DNA of 64,000 nt. It comes from Streptomyces rapamycinicus NRRL 5491 (GTDB taxonomy: Bacteria > Actinomycetota > Actinomycetes > Streptomycetales > Streptomycetaceae). A model generated the notes under the pieces. The model worked only from the letters and a program-made list of their open reading frames with translations. It searched no databases and had not been told where the DNA came from. The position numbers and the translations under genes are program-made. Positions 16,873 through 26,193 of this stretch are shown here, piece after piece; the first letter of the stretch is position 1, and every line of letters begins with the position of its first letter. The stretch covers positions 2,914,001 to 2,978,000 of the forward strand of contig NZ_CP085193.1 of the NCBI RefSeq assembly GCF_024298965.1, read 5' to 3'.

Positions 16873-18072
16873 GTGTCCTCCCTTCCCGAGCCCGCCCATG
16901 TCATCGCCGATGACACCGAGGCGCTGAAGGTGGCCGCGGCGCTGGCCGAGGAGTTCCGTACGGGCGCCGCCGAGCGCGACGCACAACGCAGGCTGCCGCG
17001 GGCCGAGCTGGACCGGCTGTCCGCGTCCGGGCTCCTGGCCATCACCGTCCCGGCCGGGCACGGCGGCGCGGATGTGTCCGCCGTGACCCTCGCCGAGGTG
17101 TTCCGGCTGCTCGCGGCCGCCGACGCCAGCCTCGCCCAGATCCCGCAGAGCCACTTCTCATACGTCAACGTGCTGCGCCGGCAGGGCACCGAGGGCCAGC
17201 GGGCGTTCTTCTTCGGCGAGGTGCTGGCCGGGAAGCGGTTCGGCAACGCCCAGTCGGAGGCGGGCACCAAGCACCTCCAGGACATCCGCACCCGCCTCGC
17301 CCCGGCCGCCGACGGCTCGTACACCCTGACCGGTGTCAAGCACTACTCGACCGGTGCGCTGTTCGCCGACTGGATCCCGGTGCTGGCCCGTGTGGAGAAC
17401 GACGATCTCCATGTGGCCTATGTGCCACGGGACGCGCCCGGTCTGACCGTCGTGGACGACTGGGAGGGCATGGGCCAGCGGACGACCGCGAGCGGCACCG
17501 TCCGGCTGGCGGCCGTGCCGGTGCCGGCCGACCGGGTCGTACCGCACCACCTCACCTTCCGTGGGCCCCAACTGCACGGTGCCGCCGCGCAGTCGCTGCA
17601 CGCGGCCATCGACGCGGGGATCGCCTCGGGGGCGTTGGCGGAGGCGGTGGCGTTCGTCCGCACCAAGAGCCGCCCCTGGTTCGAGAGCGGCTTCGAGACC
17701 GCCGCCGAGGATCCGCTGCTCATCCAGCGCTTCGGTGAGCTGGCCCTCCAGGTCCGGGGCGCCGAGGCCCTGCTGTCGGCCGCCGCCCGGGCCGTGGACA
17801 CCGCCCGTGGCCACCTCGACGACGACACCACCGCCGAGGCGTCGATCGCGGTGGCCGCAGCGAAGGTGGCGGCGGCCGACGCGGCCGTGGAGACGGGCAG
17901 TTCGCTGTTCGAGGTGGCCGGCACCCGCTCGGCCCTGGATGCCCTGTGCCTGCACCGCCACTGGCGGGACGCCCGTACGCACACCCTGCACGACCCGGCC
18001 CGCTGGAAGGTCCAGCACATCGGCCGCTATGTGCTGAACGGTACGAAACCACCCCGCCACGGCCTTCTGTAG
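16873..18072 (+). CDS. sfnB: SfnB/DszC-like flavin monooxygenase of sulfur acquisition
   Basis: 399 residues with an acyl-CoA-dehydrogenase fold: an N-terminal helical domain, a middle beta domain (NAQSEAGTKHLQDIRT, then TGVKHYSTGALFADW) and a C-terminal four-helix domain. The family (SfnB, near DszC and dimethylsulfone monooxygenases) uses FMNH2 and oxygen on organosulfur compounds instead of dehydrogenating acyl-CoA. GTG 16873 begins 2 bp after the ssuE stop, showing tight coupling. Its substrate is unknown, perhaps a sulfone or sulfide that is oxidised before SsuD cleaves the sulfonate. Confidence 0.8.
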   Translation: MSSLPEPAHVIADDTEALKVAAALAEEFRTGAAERDAQRRLPRAELDRLSASGLLAITVPAGHGGADVSAVTLAEVFRLLAAADASLAQIPQSHFSYVNVLRRQGTEGQRAFFFGEVLAGKRFGNAQSEAGTKHLQDIRTRLAPAADGSYTLTGVKHYSTGALFADWIPVLARVENDDLHVAYVPRDAPGLTVVDDWEGMGQRTTASGTVRLAAVPVPADRVVPHHLTFRGPQLHGAAAQSLHAAIDAGIASGALAEAVAFVRTKSRPWFESGFETAAEDPLLIQRFGELALQVRGAEALLSAAARAVDTARGHLDDDTTAEASIAVAAAKVAAADAAVETGSSLFEVAGTRSALDALCLHRHWRDARTHTLHDPARWKVQHIGRYVLNGTKPPRHGLL

Positions 18073-18106
18073 CCACCGCCACCGCACCCCCGAACGGAGT
18101 CGCACC

Positions 18107-19216
18107 ATGTCCCTCACCTTCCACTGGTTCCTGCCCACCAACGGCGACAGCCGCCATGTCGTCGGCGGTGGCCATGGCACCCCCGTCACCTCGGCCGGAG
18201 GGGACCGCCCGCCGTCGGTCGGCTATCTCTCCCAGATCGCCCGCGCCGCCGAACACCTCGGCTTCGAGGGCGCGCTCACTCCGACCGGCGCCTGGTGCGA
18301 GGACGCCTGGCTGACCACCGCGATGGTCAGCCAGCACACCGAGCGGCTGAAGTTCCTGGTGGCCTTCCGGCCCGGCTTCCTCTCGCCCACCTTCGCCGCC
18401 CAGATGGCCTCCACCTACCAGCGGCAGACCGGCGGACGGCTGATGCTCAACGTGGTCACCGGCGGCGAGAGCCAGGAGCAGCGCGGCTACGGCGACTTCC
18501 TCGACAAGGAGGCCCGCTACGCCCGCACCGGCGAGTTCCTGGGCATCGTCCGCGACCTGTGGGACGGCAAGACAGTCGATCTCGCCGGGGAACACCTCCA
18601 TGTCGAGGGCGCCAAGCTGGCCCGGCTCCCCGACCCGATCCCCCAGGTCTACTTCGGCGGCTCCTCCCCCGCCGCCGGTCAGGTCGCCGCCCGCCACTCC
18701 GATGTCTACCTCACCTGGGGCGAACCGCCCGCCCAGGTGGCCCAGAAGATCGCCTGGATCCGTTCCCTCGCCGCCGGGCAGGGCCGTACGATCCGCTTCG
18801 GCATCCGGCTGCACGTCATCACCCGCGACACCGCCGAGCAGGCGTGGGCCGAGGCGCGCCGGCTGCTCGACGGCTTCGACCCGGAGACCGTGCGCTCCAT
18901 CCAGTCCGGCCTCGGCCGCAGCGAGTCCGAGGGCCAGCAGCGCATGCTCGCCCTGCACGGCGGCAGCCTGGACAACCTCGAGATCTACCCCAACCTCTGG
19001 GCCGGCGTCGGCCTGGTGCGCGGCGGCGCGGGCACGGCGCTGGTGGGCAGCCATGCCGAGGTGGCCGAGCGGATCGCCGAGTACCACCGCCTCGGCGTCG
19101 ACGAGTTCATCCTGTCCGGCTATCCGCATCTGGAGGAGGCGTATTGGTTCGGCGAGGGCGTCCTGCCCGTGCTGCGCAAGCAGGGGCTATGGGCCCACCC
19201 GACGCGCCCGCGATGA
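18107..19216 (+). CDS. ssuD: FMNH2-dependent alkanesulfonate monooxygenase SsuD
   Basis: 369 residues of the bacterial luciferase TIM-barrel type. The N-terminal FHWFLPTNGDSRHVVGG, GALTPTGAWCEDAW (with the conserved Cys) and LKFLVAFRPGFLSPTFAAQM match SsuD, as does RIAEYHRLGVDEFILSGYPH near the end. It releases sulfite from alkanesulfonates using FMNH2 from SsuE. ATG 18107 is preceded by CGGAG. No ssuABC transporter genes are present, so uptake must be encoded elsewhere. Confidence 0.9.
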   Translation: MSLTFHWFLPTNGDSRHVVGGGHGTPVTSAGGDRPPSVGYLSQIARAAEHLGFEGALTPTGAWCEDAWLTTAMVSQHTERLKFLVAFRPGFLSPTFAAQMASTYQRQTGGRLMLNVVTGGESQEQRGYGDFLDKEARYARTGEFLGIVRDLWDGKTVDLAGEHLHVEGAKLARLPDPIPQVYFGGSSPAAGQVAARHSDVYLTWGEPPAQVAQKIAWIRSLAAGQGRTIRFGIRLHVITRDTAEQAWAEARRLLDGFDPETVRSIQSGLGRSESEGQQRMLALHGGSLDNLEIYPNLWAGVGLVRGGAGTALVGSHAEVAERIAEYHRLGVDEFILSGYPHLEEAYWFGEGVLPVLRKQGLWAHPTRPR

Positions 19217-19237
19217 GTCCGCGGGCGCGCCTCCGGC

Positions 19238-19423
19238 TCAGCCGTGTGCGGCGAACCGGACGAACCGCGCCCAGCCGTCACGGCTGACGGCGAGACCGGG
19301 GTGGGTCGTGTCCTTGGAGTCCCGTACGTGGACGGCCTCTTCGGTGACGGCGACCTCCACGCAATCGTCTCCCTGACTGCCGCTGTAGCTGGACTTGAAC
19401 CAGGTGAGTTCCGCCCTACTCAT
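19238..19423 (-). CDS. DUF397 small protein
   Basis: 61 residues with the DUF397 pattern: WFKSSYSGSQGDDCVEVA, then VHVRDSKD and a C-terminal W(A/x)RFV. Such proteins are encoded almost always beside WhiJ/XRE-type regulators in Streptomyces and are thought to modulate them. The ATG at 19423 overlaps the regulator's stop codon by 4 bp, so the two are co-translated. Confidence 0.9.
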   Translation of the reverse strand: MSRAELTWFKSSYSGSQGDDCVEVAVTEEAVHVRDSKDTTHPGLAVSRDGWARFVRFAAHG

Positions 19424-20277
19424 AGGTCTCCTCGCAGTCGCTCCAGCAGGCCACGGGAGTCTTGTGGTGTCAGGGCCTGCGAGCGCAGTGTGTCATAGCG
19501 CTGGTGGAGGAGGCGTACCTCTTTCGAGTCGGCAATCAGCCGTCCGTTCTGCTGACCCTCTGAGTAGGCGTAGCGCCGCCCTTCCGGTGTTTCCAGCAGC
19601 CGAACAGGTCCGTCCAGGCACGCGTGCAACTCAGCTTCGAGAGGGACGACTTGCAGCTTCACGTTACGCAGCGCGCTTCGCTCCAGCACGTGGTCGAACA
19701 AGCGCCGCCGCTGCTCTCGATCACCGAACCTCCTCCGGAAGACGGCCTCATCCACGATGAAGCTGAACGGGACGTGCGGCCGCTCGTGCAGCACCTTCTG
19801 CCGCTCGGTCCGCGCCATAAGCTGGGCCTCCAACTGCTCATCCGTCAGCAGAGGGATGGTGCCCTCGAACACCGCCCGCGCGTAGTCCTCCGACTGCAAC
19901 AACCCAGGCACCAGCCGACACTCATACGTGTACAGGCTCACCGCCACCCGCTCCAGCCGCGCCCACCGCCGGAACCACGCCGCAAGACCCGGCTCACCCC
20001 GCGCGAGGAATCGGGCCGCCCTGCGCAGTGCGCCCGTGTTGCCCAGAACCTCCTCCGCCCGCTCCACGAACGACTCGTCCGGCATGCGCCGCCCCAGCTC
20101 CACCGATGCCACGGTGTGCTTCGAGAACCGGACCAGCTCCCCGAACTGCGCCCGGGTGAGGCCCGCGTGTTCGCGGAGGGCCTGGACCACGGCCCCGAAG
20201 GTCCGCAGACTGTCGGAGGGGTCGGGCTCCCGTTCCCCGTCACCGTCCCCGGCCACACAGGCGTTGTCGGTCGTCAT
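19420..20277 (-). CDS. WhiJ-like XRE regulator (HTH plus DUF5753-type domain)
   Basis: 285 residues. The N-terminal helix-turn-helix (LREHAGLTRAQFGELVRFSKHTVASVELGRRMP) is followed by a region of about 180 residues with LYTYECRLVPGLLQSEDYARAV, characteristic of the DUF5753 effector domain. ATG 20277 has a good ribosome site, GGAGG, 9 bases upstream. It forms a locus with DUF397 and a divergent HATPase, as in the many whiJ/abaA-like loci of Streptomyces, often linked to development or antibiotic control. The specific role here is unknown. Confidence 0.9.
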   Translation of the reverse strand: MTTDNACVAGDGDGEREPDPSDSLRTFGAVVQALREHAGLTRAQFGELVRFSKHTVASVELGRRMPDESFVERAEEVLGNTGALRRAARFLARGEPGLAAWFRRWARLERVAVSLYTYECRLVPGLLQSEDYARAVFEGTIPLLTDEQLEAQLMARTERQKVLHERPHVPFSFIVDEAVFRRRFGDREQRRRLFDHVLERSALRNVKLQVVPLEAELHACLDGPVRLLETPEGRRYAYSEGQQNGRLIADSKEVRLLHQRYDTLRSQALTPQDSRGLLERLRGDL

Positions 20278-20439
20278 ACGCGGACACCTCCAGGTGCGTA
20301 CGTGCGAGGGCCCCCGCGCTCGACTCACCCAGGGTGACGGATCAACGGGTGTACCGTCCACCGAACGCGCATGTACGCTGACACTGCGTACGCGGCGCGG
20401 CGCTGGTGAAGGCCGACGCTCACCCACCACCGTGGCCCC

Positions 20440-20877
20440 ATGAACGCAAGCACGCCCCAACTCCCCGCCACGAACTGGACCTTTACCCAACGCCTGTCCT
20501 CCACGCGGCGCGGGGCCCGGCTGGCCCGGCTGCTCGCCGCGGAGCAGCTCCGCGCCTGGCCCGTGTCACCCGCCGTCGCCGACCGCGCCGTGGCGATCAT
20601 CGCCGAGCTGAGCGCCAACGCGGCGCTGCACGGGCGCGTGCCGGGCCGCGACTTCCGGCTCGGCCTCGTCCTCGACGGCGCCACGGAAACCCTCCGCGTC
20701 GAGGTCACCGACACACGGGGCGAGCGGCGACCCGCCCTCCAGCCGGCCCCTCCCCCGGACCGTGAAACCGGGCGCGGCCTGCTGCTGGTGGACGCGCTCG
20801 CCGACCGCTGGGGCACCGAGCCGCACCCTCCGGTGGGCAAGACGGTATGGGCGGAGCTGGATTCCCGCACCGGCTGA
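20440..20877 (+). CDS. RsbW-like HATPase (anti-sigma-type ATP-binding protein)
   Basis: 145 residues of the HATPase_c_2 family: the N-box ELSANAALHG near residue 57, VTDTRGERRP as a G1-like motif and ETGRGLLLVDALAD as the G2 region. The fold is that of anti-sigma-factor kinases; there is no phosphatase or sensor part. It is divergent from the XRE/DUF397 pair across 162 bp that must carry both promoters. Its target could be the regulator, a sigma factor or an anti-sigma antagonist elsewhere. Confidence 0.85.
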   Translation: MNASTPQLPATNWTFTQRLSSTRRGARLARLLAAEQLRAWPVSPAVADRAVAIIAELSANAALHGRVPGRDFRLGLVLDGATETLRVEVTDTRGERRPALQPAPPPDRETGRGLLLVDALADRWGTEPHPPVGKTVWAELDSRTG

Positions 20878-20954
20878 CCGGCGGTCGCGTGGCACGGCGC
20901 ACCCCTGCCCGGCAGGGGTGCGCTCACTCCTTTCGTTCGGGCGGCCGCCGCGGT

Positions 20955-23279
20955 TCAGTCCGGCAGACCCCACGGCTTGGACTCGCCGACGGCCGGGACA
21001 TCGCGCGGGGCCGGGTCCGGGCGGTGGCCCCGGGGGGTGATGAGGGCCGTCTCGTCGCGGGCGAGGGGAATCTCGATGCGGCCGGGGCCGGTGGTGCGGT
21101 AGTGGAGGGGGCGGCCCCGGTGGTCGCGGACGTCGATGGGGCCGGGGATGCCGTGGTGCAGGACGAGGGGGGCACCGGCCTCGCTGTGGACGCGGATCCA
21201 GCGGGTGCGCCCGGCCGAGTGGTCGGCGTCCACCAGGAAGGCGCCCTGGGTGCGCAGGGACTGGACCGAGAGGTCGGGCCAGCGGCGCGAGACGGAGGGG
21301 AAGACCCGCAGGACGCCGTTGTGGCTCTGGACGGCCATCTCGAGGATCGACTGGGCCGCCGTCAGGGGGCTTTCGGTGGCGAGGTTGCCGCCCTCGACGT
21401 ACATGGTGTTCGGGGTGATCCAGGCGTTCTTGATCAGGTTGCCGTCCGTGAGGAAGGTGAGGAAGTCCAGGGCCTCCTCGGGCCGTTCCATGCGCGAGGC
21501 CATGGAGGAGGCGACGGCGTAGCTGTAACCGGCCCACAGGCTACGGTCCTTGACCCAGTGGTCGAAGGTGGTGCGCATGATGTCCCGGTCGGCCGGGCGG
21601 TCCCAGTCCAGCTCGTGCAGCGGGTAGAGCCAGAGCATATGGGAGAAGTGGCGGTGGGACTCGGTGAGCGGCTTGTCCGCGCCGATCATGATGCCGGTGG
21701 CATCGCGGGGGTAGGCCACCAGGCGGTCCAGGATCTCGCGCCAGCGCCGGGCGCGCGGGTGGTCGGTGCGCAGGATGCGCAGACAGTCCAGGAGGGTGGC
21801 GCAGCCCCAGCGGAGCAGGGAGAGGTCGTAGGTGCAGTCCTCGGCGTCCGCCCACTCCGGTGAGCGGGTCAGCGGCAGATGCAGCTTCCCGTCGCCGCCC
21901 TCGTGGAGGAAGTGGTCGTAGAAGTTCACCGCCTTGGCGAGGATCGGGTAGAGGACGTCGCGCACGATCGCTACGTCCATGGTGTGGCGGTAGCTGAGCC
22001 AGACGTTGTGCATGGCCCAGATGAGGTTGCCGTTGTTGTCGGTCTTGGTGGAGGTGCCGGGGATGCCGACGGTCTTGGCGCCGGGACGCAGCAGCCAGTC
22101 GGAGGGATGGGCGAGGGCGTAGGTGTCCCCGTCCTGGTACTCCGGTGGCACGGACAGCGGCAGGTTCTCCTCGAAGTCCCGGAAGGTGGAGGTGACGGAG
22201 TCGAGTTCAAGGTGGTTGGAGCCCTGGACCAGCCAGGTGGCGATCTGGACGTTGAGGTTCCACCAGACCGCGGTCCAGCTCCCTCCGGTCTCCGGGTACC
22301 ACGGCCCCCATTCGGACATCGAGGGCCCGTCGGCGCGGGTGGCGCAGGCGACCTTGTAGAGCTGGATCCAGTAGAAGCTCTGCAGGCGCTTGTCGGGTAC
22401 GGAGACCAGGCTGTGCTGGTAGAAGCGGTGCCACCAGGCGCGGTGCGAGCGCACCAGGTCGTCGGGGTCGGTGGCCAGGGTCCGGGCCACTTCAGCGACG
22501 GCCAGTCGGGTGGTGTGCGACAGGTCCCCGGGGTGGCGGTAGACGATATGGGCGGCCAGCAGCCTGCCGGTGCCCACCCGCCGTTCCCGCCAGGCGGTGG
22601 TCCAGCCGCCGCCCGCGATCAGCGGCTGCTCCACATACTGGGTGTCGCCCGCGGAGCCGGTGCGGGGGTCGGGGTTGCCGGTGTAGTCGGCGGGCTTGTC
22701 CTTGGTCCGGGGCGAGGCCGCGGGCATCCATGTGAACGACCAGGCCGCGCTCTCCTCTCCCGCGCTGGGCCGGGTGGAGATCAGCAGCGCGGTACGGGCG
22801 TTGTGCACCAGCATCGAGAAGCGGACGCTGCCCCGGGTGGTGGTGACGGTGCCGCGCAGCTCGGCGTCCCACAGGTCGAGGGTCCAGTCGACCCCGGTCA
22901 CCTCTCCGGCGAGGGTGAGGCCGAAGTGGCCGATGGGCAGGCGGGAGTAGCCGTACGGGGCGCGCCACTGGGGGCGCTGGTCCTGCACCTGACTGTGGCT
23001 GAGCATGACTTTCACGGAGTTGGGCGTGGCGCCCCGGTACACCACCGCGCCGAGCAGGCCGTTGGCCAGGAAGGGGCCGTCCTTCCAGTCGCCGGGCATC
23101 CGCCGCCACCGCGGGGCGGCGGCCCTGGCCATCCGCTCGGGCAGGGCCGCCGCTCCGCCGGACGCCTGGGGCGCGGCCCAGGCGGTGCCGGATCCGGCCA
23201 GCCAGCCTCCGGCGCCGACCGCGGCCGCGGTGCCGATCACACCTCTTCGAGAGATCCCGTTCCCTGTTGGCGCGGTCAC
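20955..23279 (-). CDS. Tat-exported GH95-like glycoside hydrolase
   Basis: 774 residues. The twin-arginine signal (SRRGVIGTAAAVGAGGWLAG) ends near residue 40. The fold signatures resemble GH95 alpha-L-fucosidase/galactosidase: NxN in WWNLNVQ, a Glu in RSPEW and HRHFSHMLWLYPLHEL. The Asn pair and Glu correspond to catalytic positions known in GH95, but overall similarity is modest and the substrate is uncertain. GTG 23279 is chosen because GGGAGG lies 7 bases upstream; an ATG at 23294 overlaps that ribosome site. The 188 bp upstream to the ABC genes hold only the promoter region. Confidence 0.75.
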   Translation of the reverse strand: MTAPTGNGISRRGVIGTAAAVGAGGWLAGSGTAWAAPQASGGAAALPERMARAAAPRWRRMPGDWKDGPFLANGLLGAVVYRGATPNSVKVMLSHSQVQDQRPQWRAPYGYSRLPIGHFGLTLAGEVTGVDWTLDLWDAELRGTVTTTRGSVRFSMLVHNARTALLISTRPSAGEESAAWSFTWMPAASPRTKDKPADYTGNPDPRTGSAGDTQYVEQPLIAGGGWTTAWRERRVGTGRLLAAHIVYRHPGDLSHTTRLAVAEVARTLATDPDDLVRSHRAWWHRFYQHSLVSVPDKRLQSFYWIQLYKVACATRADGPSMSEWGPWYPETGGSWTAVWWNLNVQIATWLVQGSNHLELDSVTSTFRDFEENLPLSVPPEYQDGDTYALAHPSDWLLRPGAKTVGIPGTSTKTDNNGNLIWAMHNVWLSYRHTMDVAIVRDVLYPILAKAVNFYDHFLHEGGDGKLHLPLTRSPEWADAEDCTYDLSLLRWGCATLLDCLRILRTDHPRARRWREILDRLVAYPRDATGIMIGADKPLTESHRHFSHMLWLYPLHELDWDRPADRDIMRTTFDHWVKDRSLWAGYSYAVASSMASRMERPEEALDFLTFLTDGNLIKNAWITPNTMYVEGGNLATESPLTAAQSILEMAVQSHNGVLRVFPSVSRRWPDLSVQSLRTQGAFLVDADHSAGRTRWIRVHSEAGAPLVLHHGIPGPIDVRDHRGRPLHYRTTGPGRIEIPLARDETALITPRGHRPDPAPRDVPAVGESKPWGLPD

Positions 23280-23467
23280 GTATGTGCCTCCCATATCCGG
23301 TGGTGAACTACCGGCATGGTGCAGGGCACATGGCCACCTGGGAATACCTCCGACGTATGGAAATTCATACCGTCACATATCCGCAGGTGAGTGGGCTCAG
23401 CTCCCCACACTGAGCCGTCGAGCGCCAGAGTGAGCCGATGTCTCACCTTCGGCGGCCACGGTCGCGG

Positions 23468-24325
23468 TCATAGCTCGGCGAGTTCCGCGCGCAGCCGTAC
23501 CGTCTCCGCCGGGTCCCAGCCGTCGTGCGGCACCGACGACAGCAGCAGCCGGGTGTACGGGTCCTCCGGGGTGTCCAGCACCCGGGCCGTCGGACCCGTC
23601 TCGACCGCGCGGCCGCGCCGCATCACCAGCGTGTCGTCCGTGATGTGCCGTACGACGGCCAGGTCATGGCTGACGAAGACCAGGGCCACACCGGTCTCCC
23701 GGCGGATGTCGGCGAGCAGCCGGAGGATCTGCGCCTGGATGGACACGTCCAGCGCCGCCACCGCCTCGTCCAGCACCAGCACCTCCGGTTCCACGGCGAG
23801 CGCACGGGCGATGGCCAGCCGCTGGCGCTGCCCGCCCGACAGACCGCGCGGACGGGCGTCGCCCTCCCGCTTGCCGAGGCCCACCTGGTCCAGCAGCTCC
23901 TCGATCCGGCCGGCGGCGGCCTGCCCCTCGTACCGGCCGTGCAGCCGCAGGGCGGTGTGCAGGCACTGACGCGCGGTCAGCCGCGGGTCGAGCGATACGT
24001 ACGGGTCCTGGAAGACGATCTGGATCTCGCGGGCGCGGCCCAGCCGCGCGGCCCGGCGCGCGCCAGGGCCGAGCAGCCGTCCGCCGCCCCGCCGTCCCGG
24101 TGTGCGTGCCCGCCCGTTCACCGTGATGGTCCCCGCGTCCGGGCGTACCAGGTCCACCAGGATCCGGGCCACCGTGGTCTTGCCGGAGCCGGACTCCCCG
24201 ACGATGCCGAGCGAGCCACCGGCCGGGACGGAGAACGAGACGTCGTCCACGGCCGTGGTCCGGCCGCCGCCCGGGAGCGCGTAGGTCTTGCGCAGCCCCT
24301 CCACGACGAGTGCGGGCTCGGTCAT
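23468..24325 (-). CDS. dppF: Dipeptide/oligopeptide-type ABC ATPase (DppF-like)
   Basis: 285 residues with Walker A GESGSGKTT, signature LSGGQRQRLAIARAL, Walker B VLVLDEA and switch His in FVSHDL. The C-terminal DTPEDPYTRLLLSSVP is the usual oligopeptide-family ending. It has no C-terminal Cys cluster, whereas its partner DppD has one. ATG 24325 overlaps the DppD stop. It is the last gene of the importer operon. Confidence 0.9.
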   Translation of the reverse strand: MTEPALVVEGLRKTYALPGGGRTTAVDDVSFSVPAGGSLGIVGESGSGKTTVARILVDLVRPDAGTITVNGRARTPGRRGGGRLLGPGARRAARLGRAREIQIVFQDPYVSLDPRLTARQCLHTALRLHGRYEGQAAAGRIEELLDQVGLGKREGDARPRGLSGGQRQRLAIARALAVEPEVLVLDEAVAALDVSIQAQILRLLADIRRETGVALVFVSHDLAVVRHITDDTLVMRRGRAVETGPTARVLDTPEDPYTRLLLSSVPHDGWDPAETVRLRAELAEL

Positions 24326-25335
24326 GCGCTGCTCCTCGATACGAGTTCCAGTCGGCGGCAGGCCGCGGAGCCGTACCTCTCCGATCCGTCGCCGCCGCCG
24401 TCGCCGCCGAACGGGACGGCCACCGGCGCCCAGGTCTCGCACTCCGCCTCGGCCCGTGCGCAGCGCGGGAGGAAGGGGCAGCCGGTGAGGGCGTCGGACA
24501 GGGACGGCGGACGGCCGGGGATGGGCCGCGGTTCGCGGTCGTCCCCCAGGCTGGGCGAGCATTCCAGCAGACCGCGGGTGTAGGGGTGTTTCGGGTCGGC
24601 GAACAGCCCGTGGGCGGGCTGCTGCTCCACCACGCGGCCCGCGTACATCACATACACGCGGTCGCAGTAGGCGGCCGCGAGCGGCAGGTCGTGGGTGATG
24701 AAGAGCGTCCCGAGGCCGCTTCCGGCCCGCCGCCGCTCCTCCTGGACGGACCGCAGCAGGGCCAGCACCTCCGCCTGGGTGGTCGCGTCCAGCGCGCTCG
24801 TCGCCTCGTCGGCGAGGAGCAGGTCGGGGTCGGTGGCCAGGGCGGCGGCGATCACGACCCGCTGCAGCATTCCGCCGGACAGCTCGTGCGGGCGCTGCCG
24901 CATCCGGCGCTCGGGTTCGGACAGCCCCACCGAGGCCAGCAGCTCCGTCGCCTTCACCACCGCGTCGCGCCGGGACAGGCCCAGGACCCGGGTGAGCGGA
25001 TCGGTGAGGAAGTCGCCGATCCGGCGGACCGGGTTCATCGCCGAGCGCGGGTCCTGGAAGATCATGGAGACGGTACGGGACCGGTGCCGGCGCAGCCGGG
25101 CCGGGTCCATGGCGAGCACGTCCTCGCCGTCCACCCGTACCGAGCCGGAGGCCCGCGCCCCCTCGGGGAGCATCCGCAGCACCGCCCGGGCCGTCGTGGA
25201 CTTGCCCGAGCCGGACTCGCCCACCAGGCCGACCACTTCACCCCGGCCGACCCTCAGCGACACCTCGGCGAGCATCGGCCGGGCGGCGGCGCCGGCCGGC
25301 AGTTCGATGGTGAGATCCTCGATGTCCAGCAGCAT
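24322..25335 (-). CDS. dppD: Dipeptide/oligopeptide-type ABC ATPase (DppD-like)
   Basis: 337 residues: Walker A GESGSGKST, signature LSGGMLQRVVIAAALATDP, Walker B LLLADEATSALD, and the oligo_HPY C-terminal region with HPYTRGLLECSP and cysteines in TGCPFLPRCARAEAEC. In characterised relatives such cysteines bind an Fe-S cluster. It overlaps dppF by 4 bp and follows dppC after 6 bp. Confidence 0.9.
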   Translation of the reverse strand: MLLDIEDLTIELPAGAAARPMLAEVSLRVGRGEVVGLVGESGSGKSTTARAVLRMLPEGARASGSVRVDGEDVLAMDPARLRRHRSRTVSMIFQDPRSAMNPVRRIGDFLTDPLTRVLGLSRRDAVVKATELLASVGLSEPERRMRQRPHELSGGMLQRVVIAAALATDPDLLLADEATSALDATTQAEVLALLRSVQEERRRAGSGLGTLFITHDLPLAAAYCDRVYVMYAGRVVEQQPAHGLFADPKHPYTRGLLECSPSLGDDREPRPIPGRPPSLSDALTGCPFLPRCARAEAECETWAPVAVPFGGDGGGDGSERYGSAACRRLELVSRSSA

Positions 25336-25341
25336 CGCCGG

Positions 25342-26193
25342 CTACCTCCCCTTGCCCAGCCGGTCCGAGACCCGGACCCCGACGATGTTGAAGGCCACCA
25401 CGACGGCGGCGATGGCCGTGCCCGGTACGAGGGCCGGCAGCAACGCCCCCTGCACCACGGCGTCCTGCCCCTCCTGCACCATCAGCCCCCAGTCGATCGA
25501 GGGCGATCCGGCGCCGAAGCCCAGATAGCTGAGGGTGGCCAGGCTCATCAGCCCCTCGCCGAAGAGCACCACGAGATAGCCGACGATCGCCCCGGCCAGA
25601 TTGGGCACCAGATGGCGCACGCAGATCCGGGTCCCGCTCATGCCCTGCACCCGGTAGGCGTCGACATACGGCTTGGACCGCTCGGCGAGGGCGAGGCTGC
25701 GGGTGTACCGCGCGATGGTGGGCGCGTACGCGAGCCCCAGCGCGATGATCGACGTGGTGAGGCCGTCGCCGAAGACCGCGATCACCAGGACCACGAACAG
25801 CAGGCCGGGGAAGGCGTACATCACATCGGTCACCCGCGAGAGCAGGGTGTCCACCCAGCCGCCGCGCCACGCCGCGACCGTGCCCATCGTGACGCCGAGC
25901 AGCGCGGCCAGCGCGAGCAGCACCAGGGGTGCCAGCAGGCTCGACCGGGCGCCGTACAGCAGCCGGGAGAGCAGATCCTGCCCCGAGGCGTCGGTGCCCA
26001 GCGGATGCTGGGAGGTGGTCCCCGCGAGCGAGGCGGACAGGTCGACCGCGTCGGGCGCGTGCGGGGCGATCAGAGGTGCGCACACCGCCGCCACCACGAC
26101 CAGGACGAGGAAGCCGCCCGCGATCATCACCGGTACCGGGCGCCGGGCCCGGACCCGCACCGGGATCAGTGCCCCGGCCGTCACCGTCGTCAT
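25342..26193 (-). CDS. dppC: Dipeptide/oligopeptide-type ABC permease (DppC-like)
   Basis: 283 residues, about six membrane helices, and an N-terminal DppC-type tail with HPLGTDASGQDLLSRLLYGA. The EAA-type loop is around DAYRVQGMSGTRICVRHLVPN. ATG 26193 overlaps the dppB stop by 4 bp (ATGA), so the two permease subunits are made together. Confidence 0.9.
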   Translation of the reverse strand: MTTVTAGALIPVRVRARRPVPVMIAGGFLVLVVVAAVCAPLIAPHAPDAVDLSASLAGTTSQHPLGTDASGQDLLSRLLYGARSSLLAPLVLLALAALLGVTMGTVAAWRGGWVDTLLSRVTDVMYAFPGLLFVVLVIAVFGDGLTTSIIALGLAYAPTIARYTRSLALAERSKPYVDAYRVQGMSGTRICVRHLVPNLAGAIVGYLVVLFGEGLMSLATLSYLGFGAGSPSIDWGLMVQEGQDAVVQGALLPALVPGTAIAAVVVAFNIVGVRVSDRLGKGR

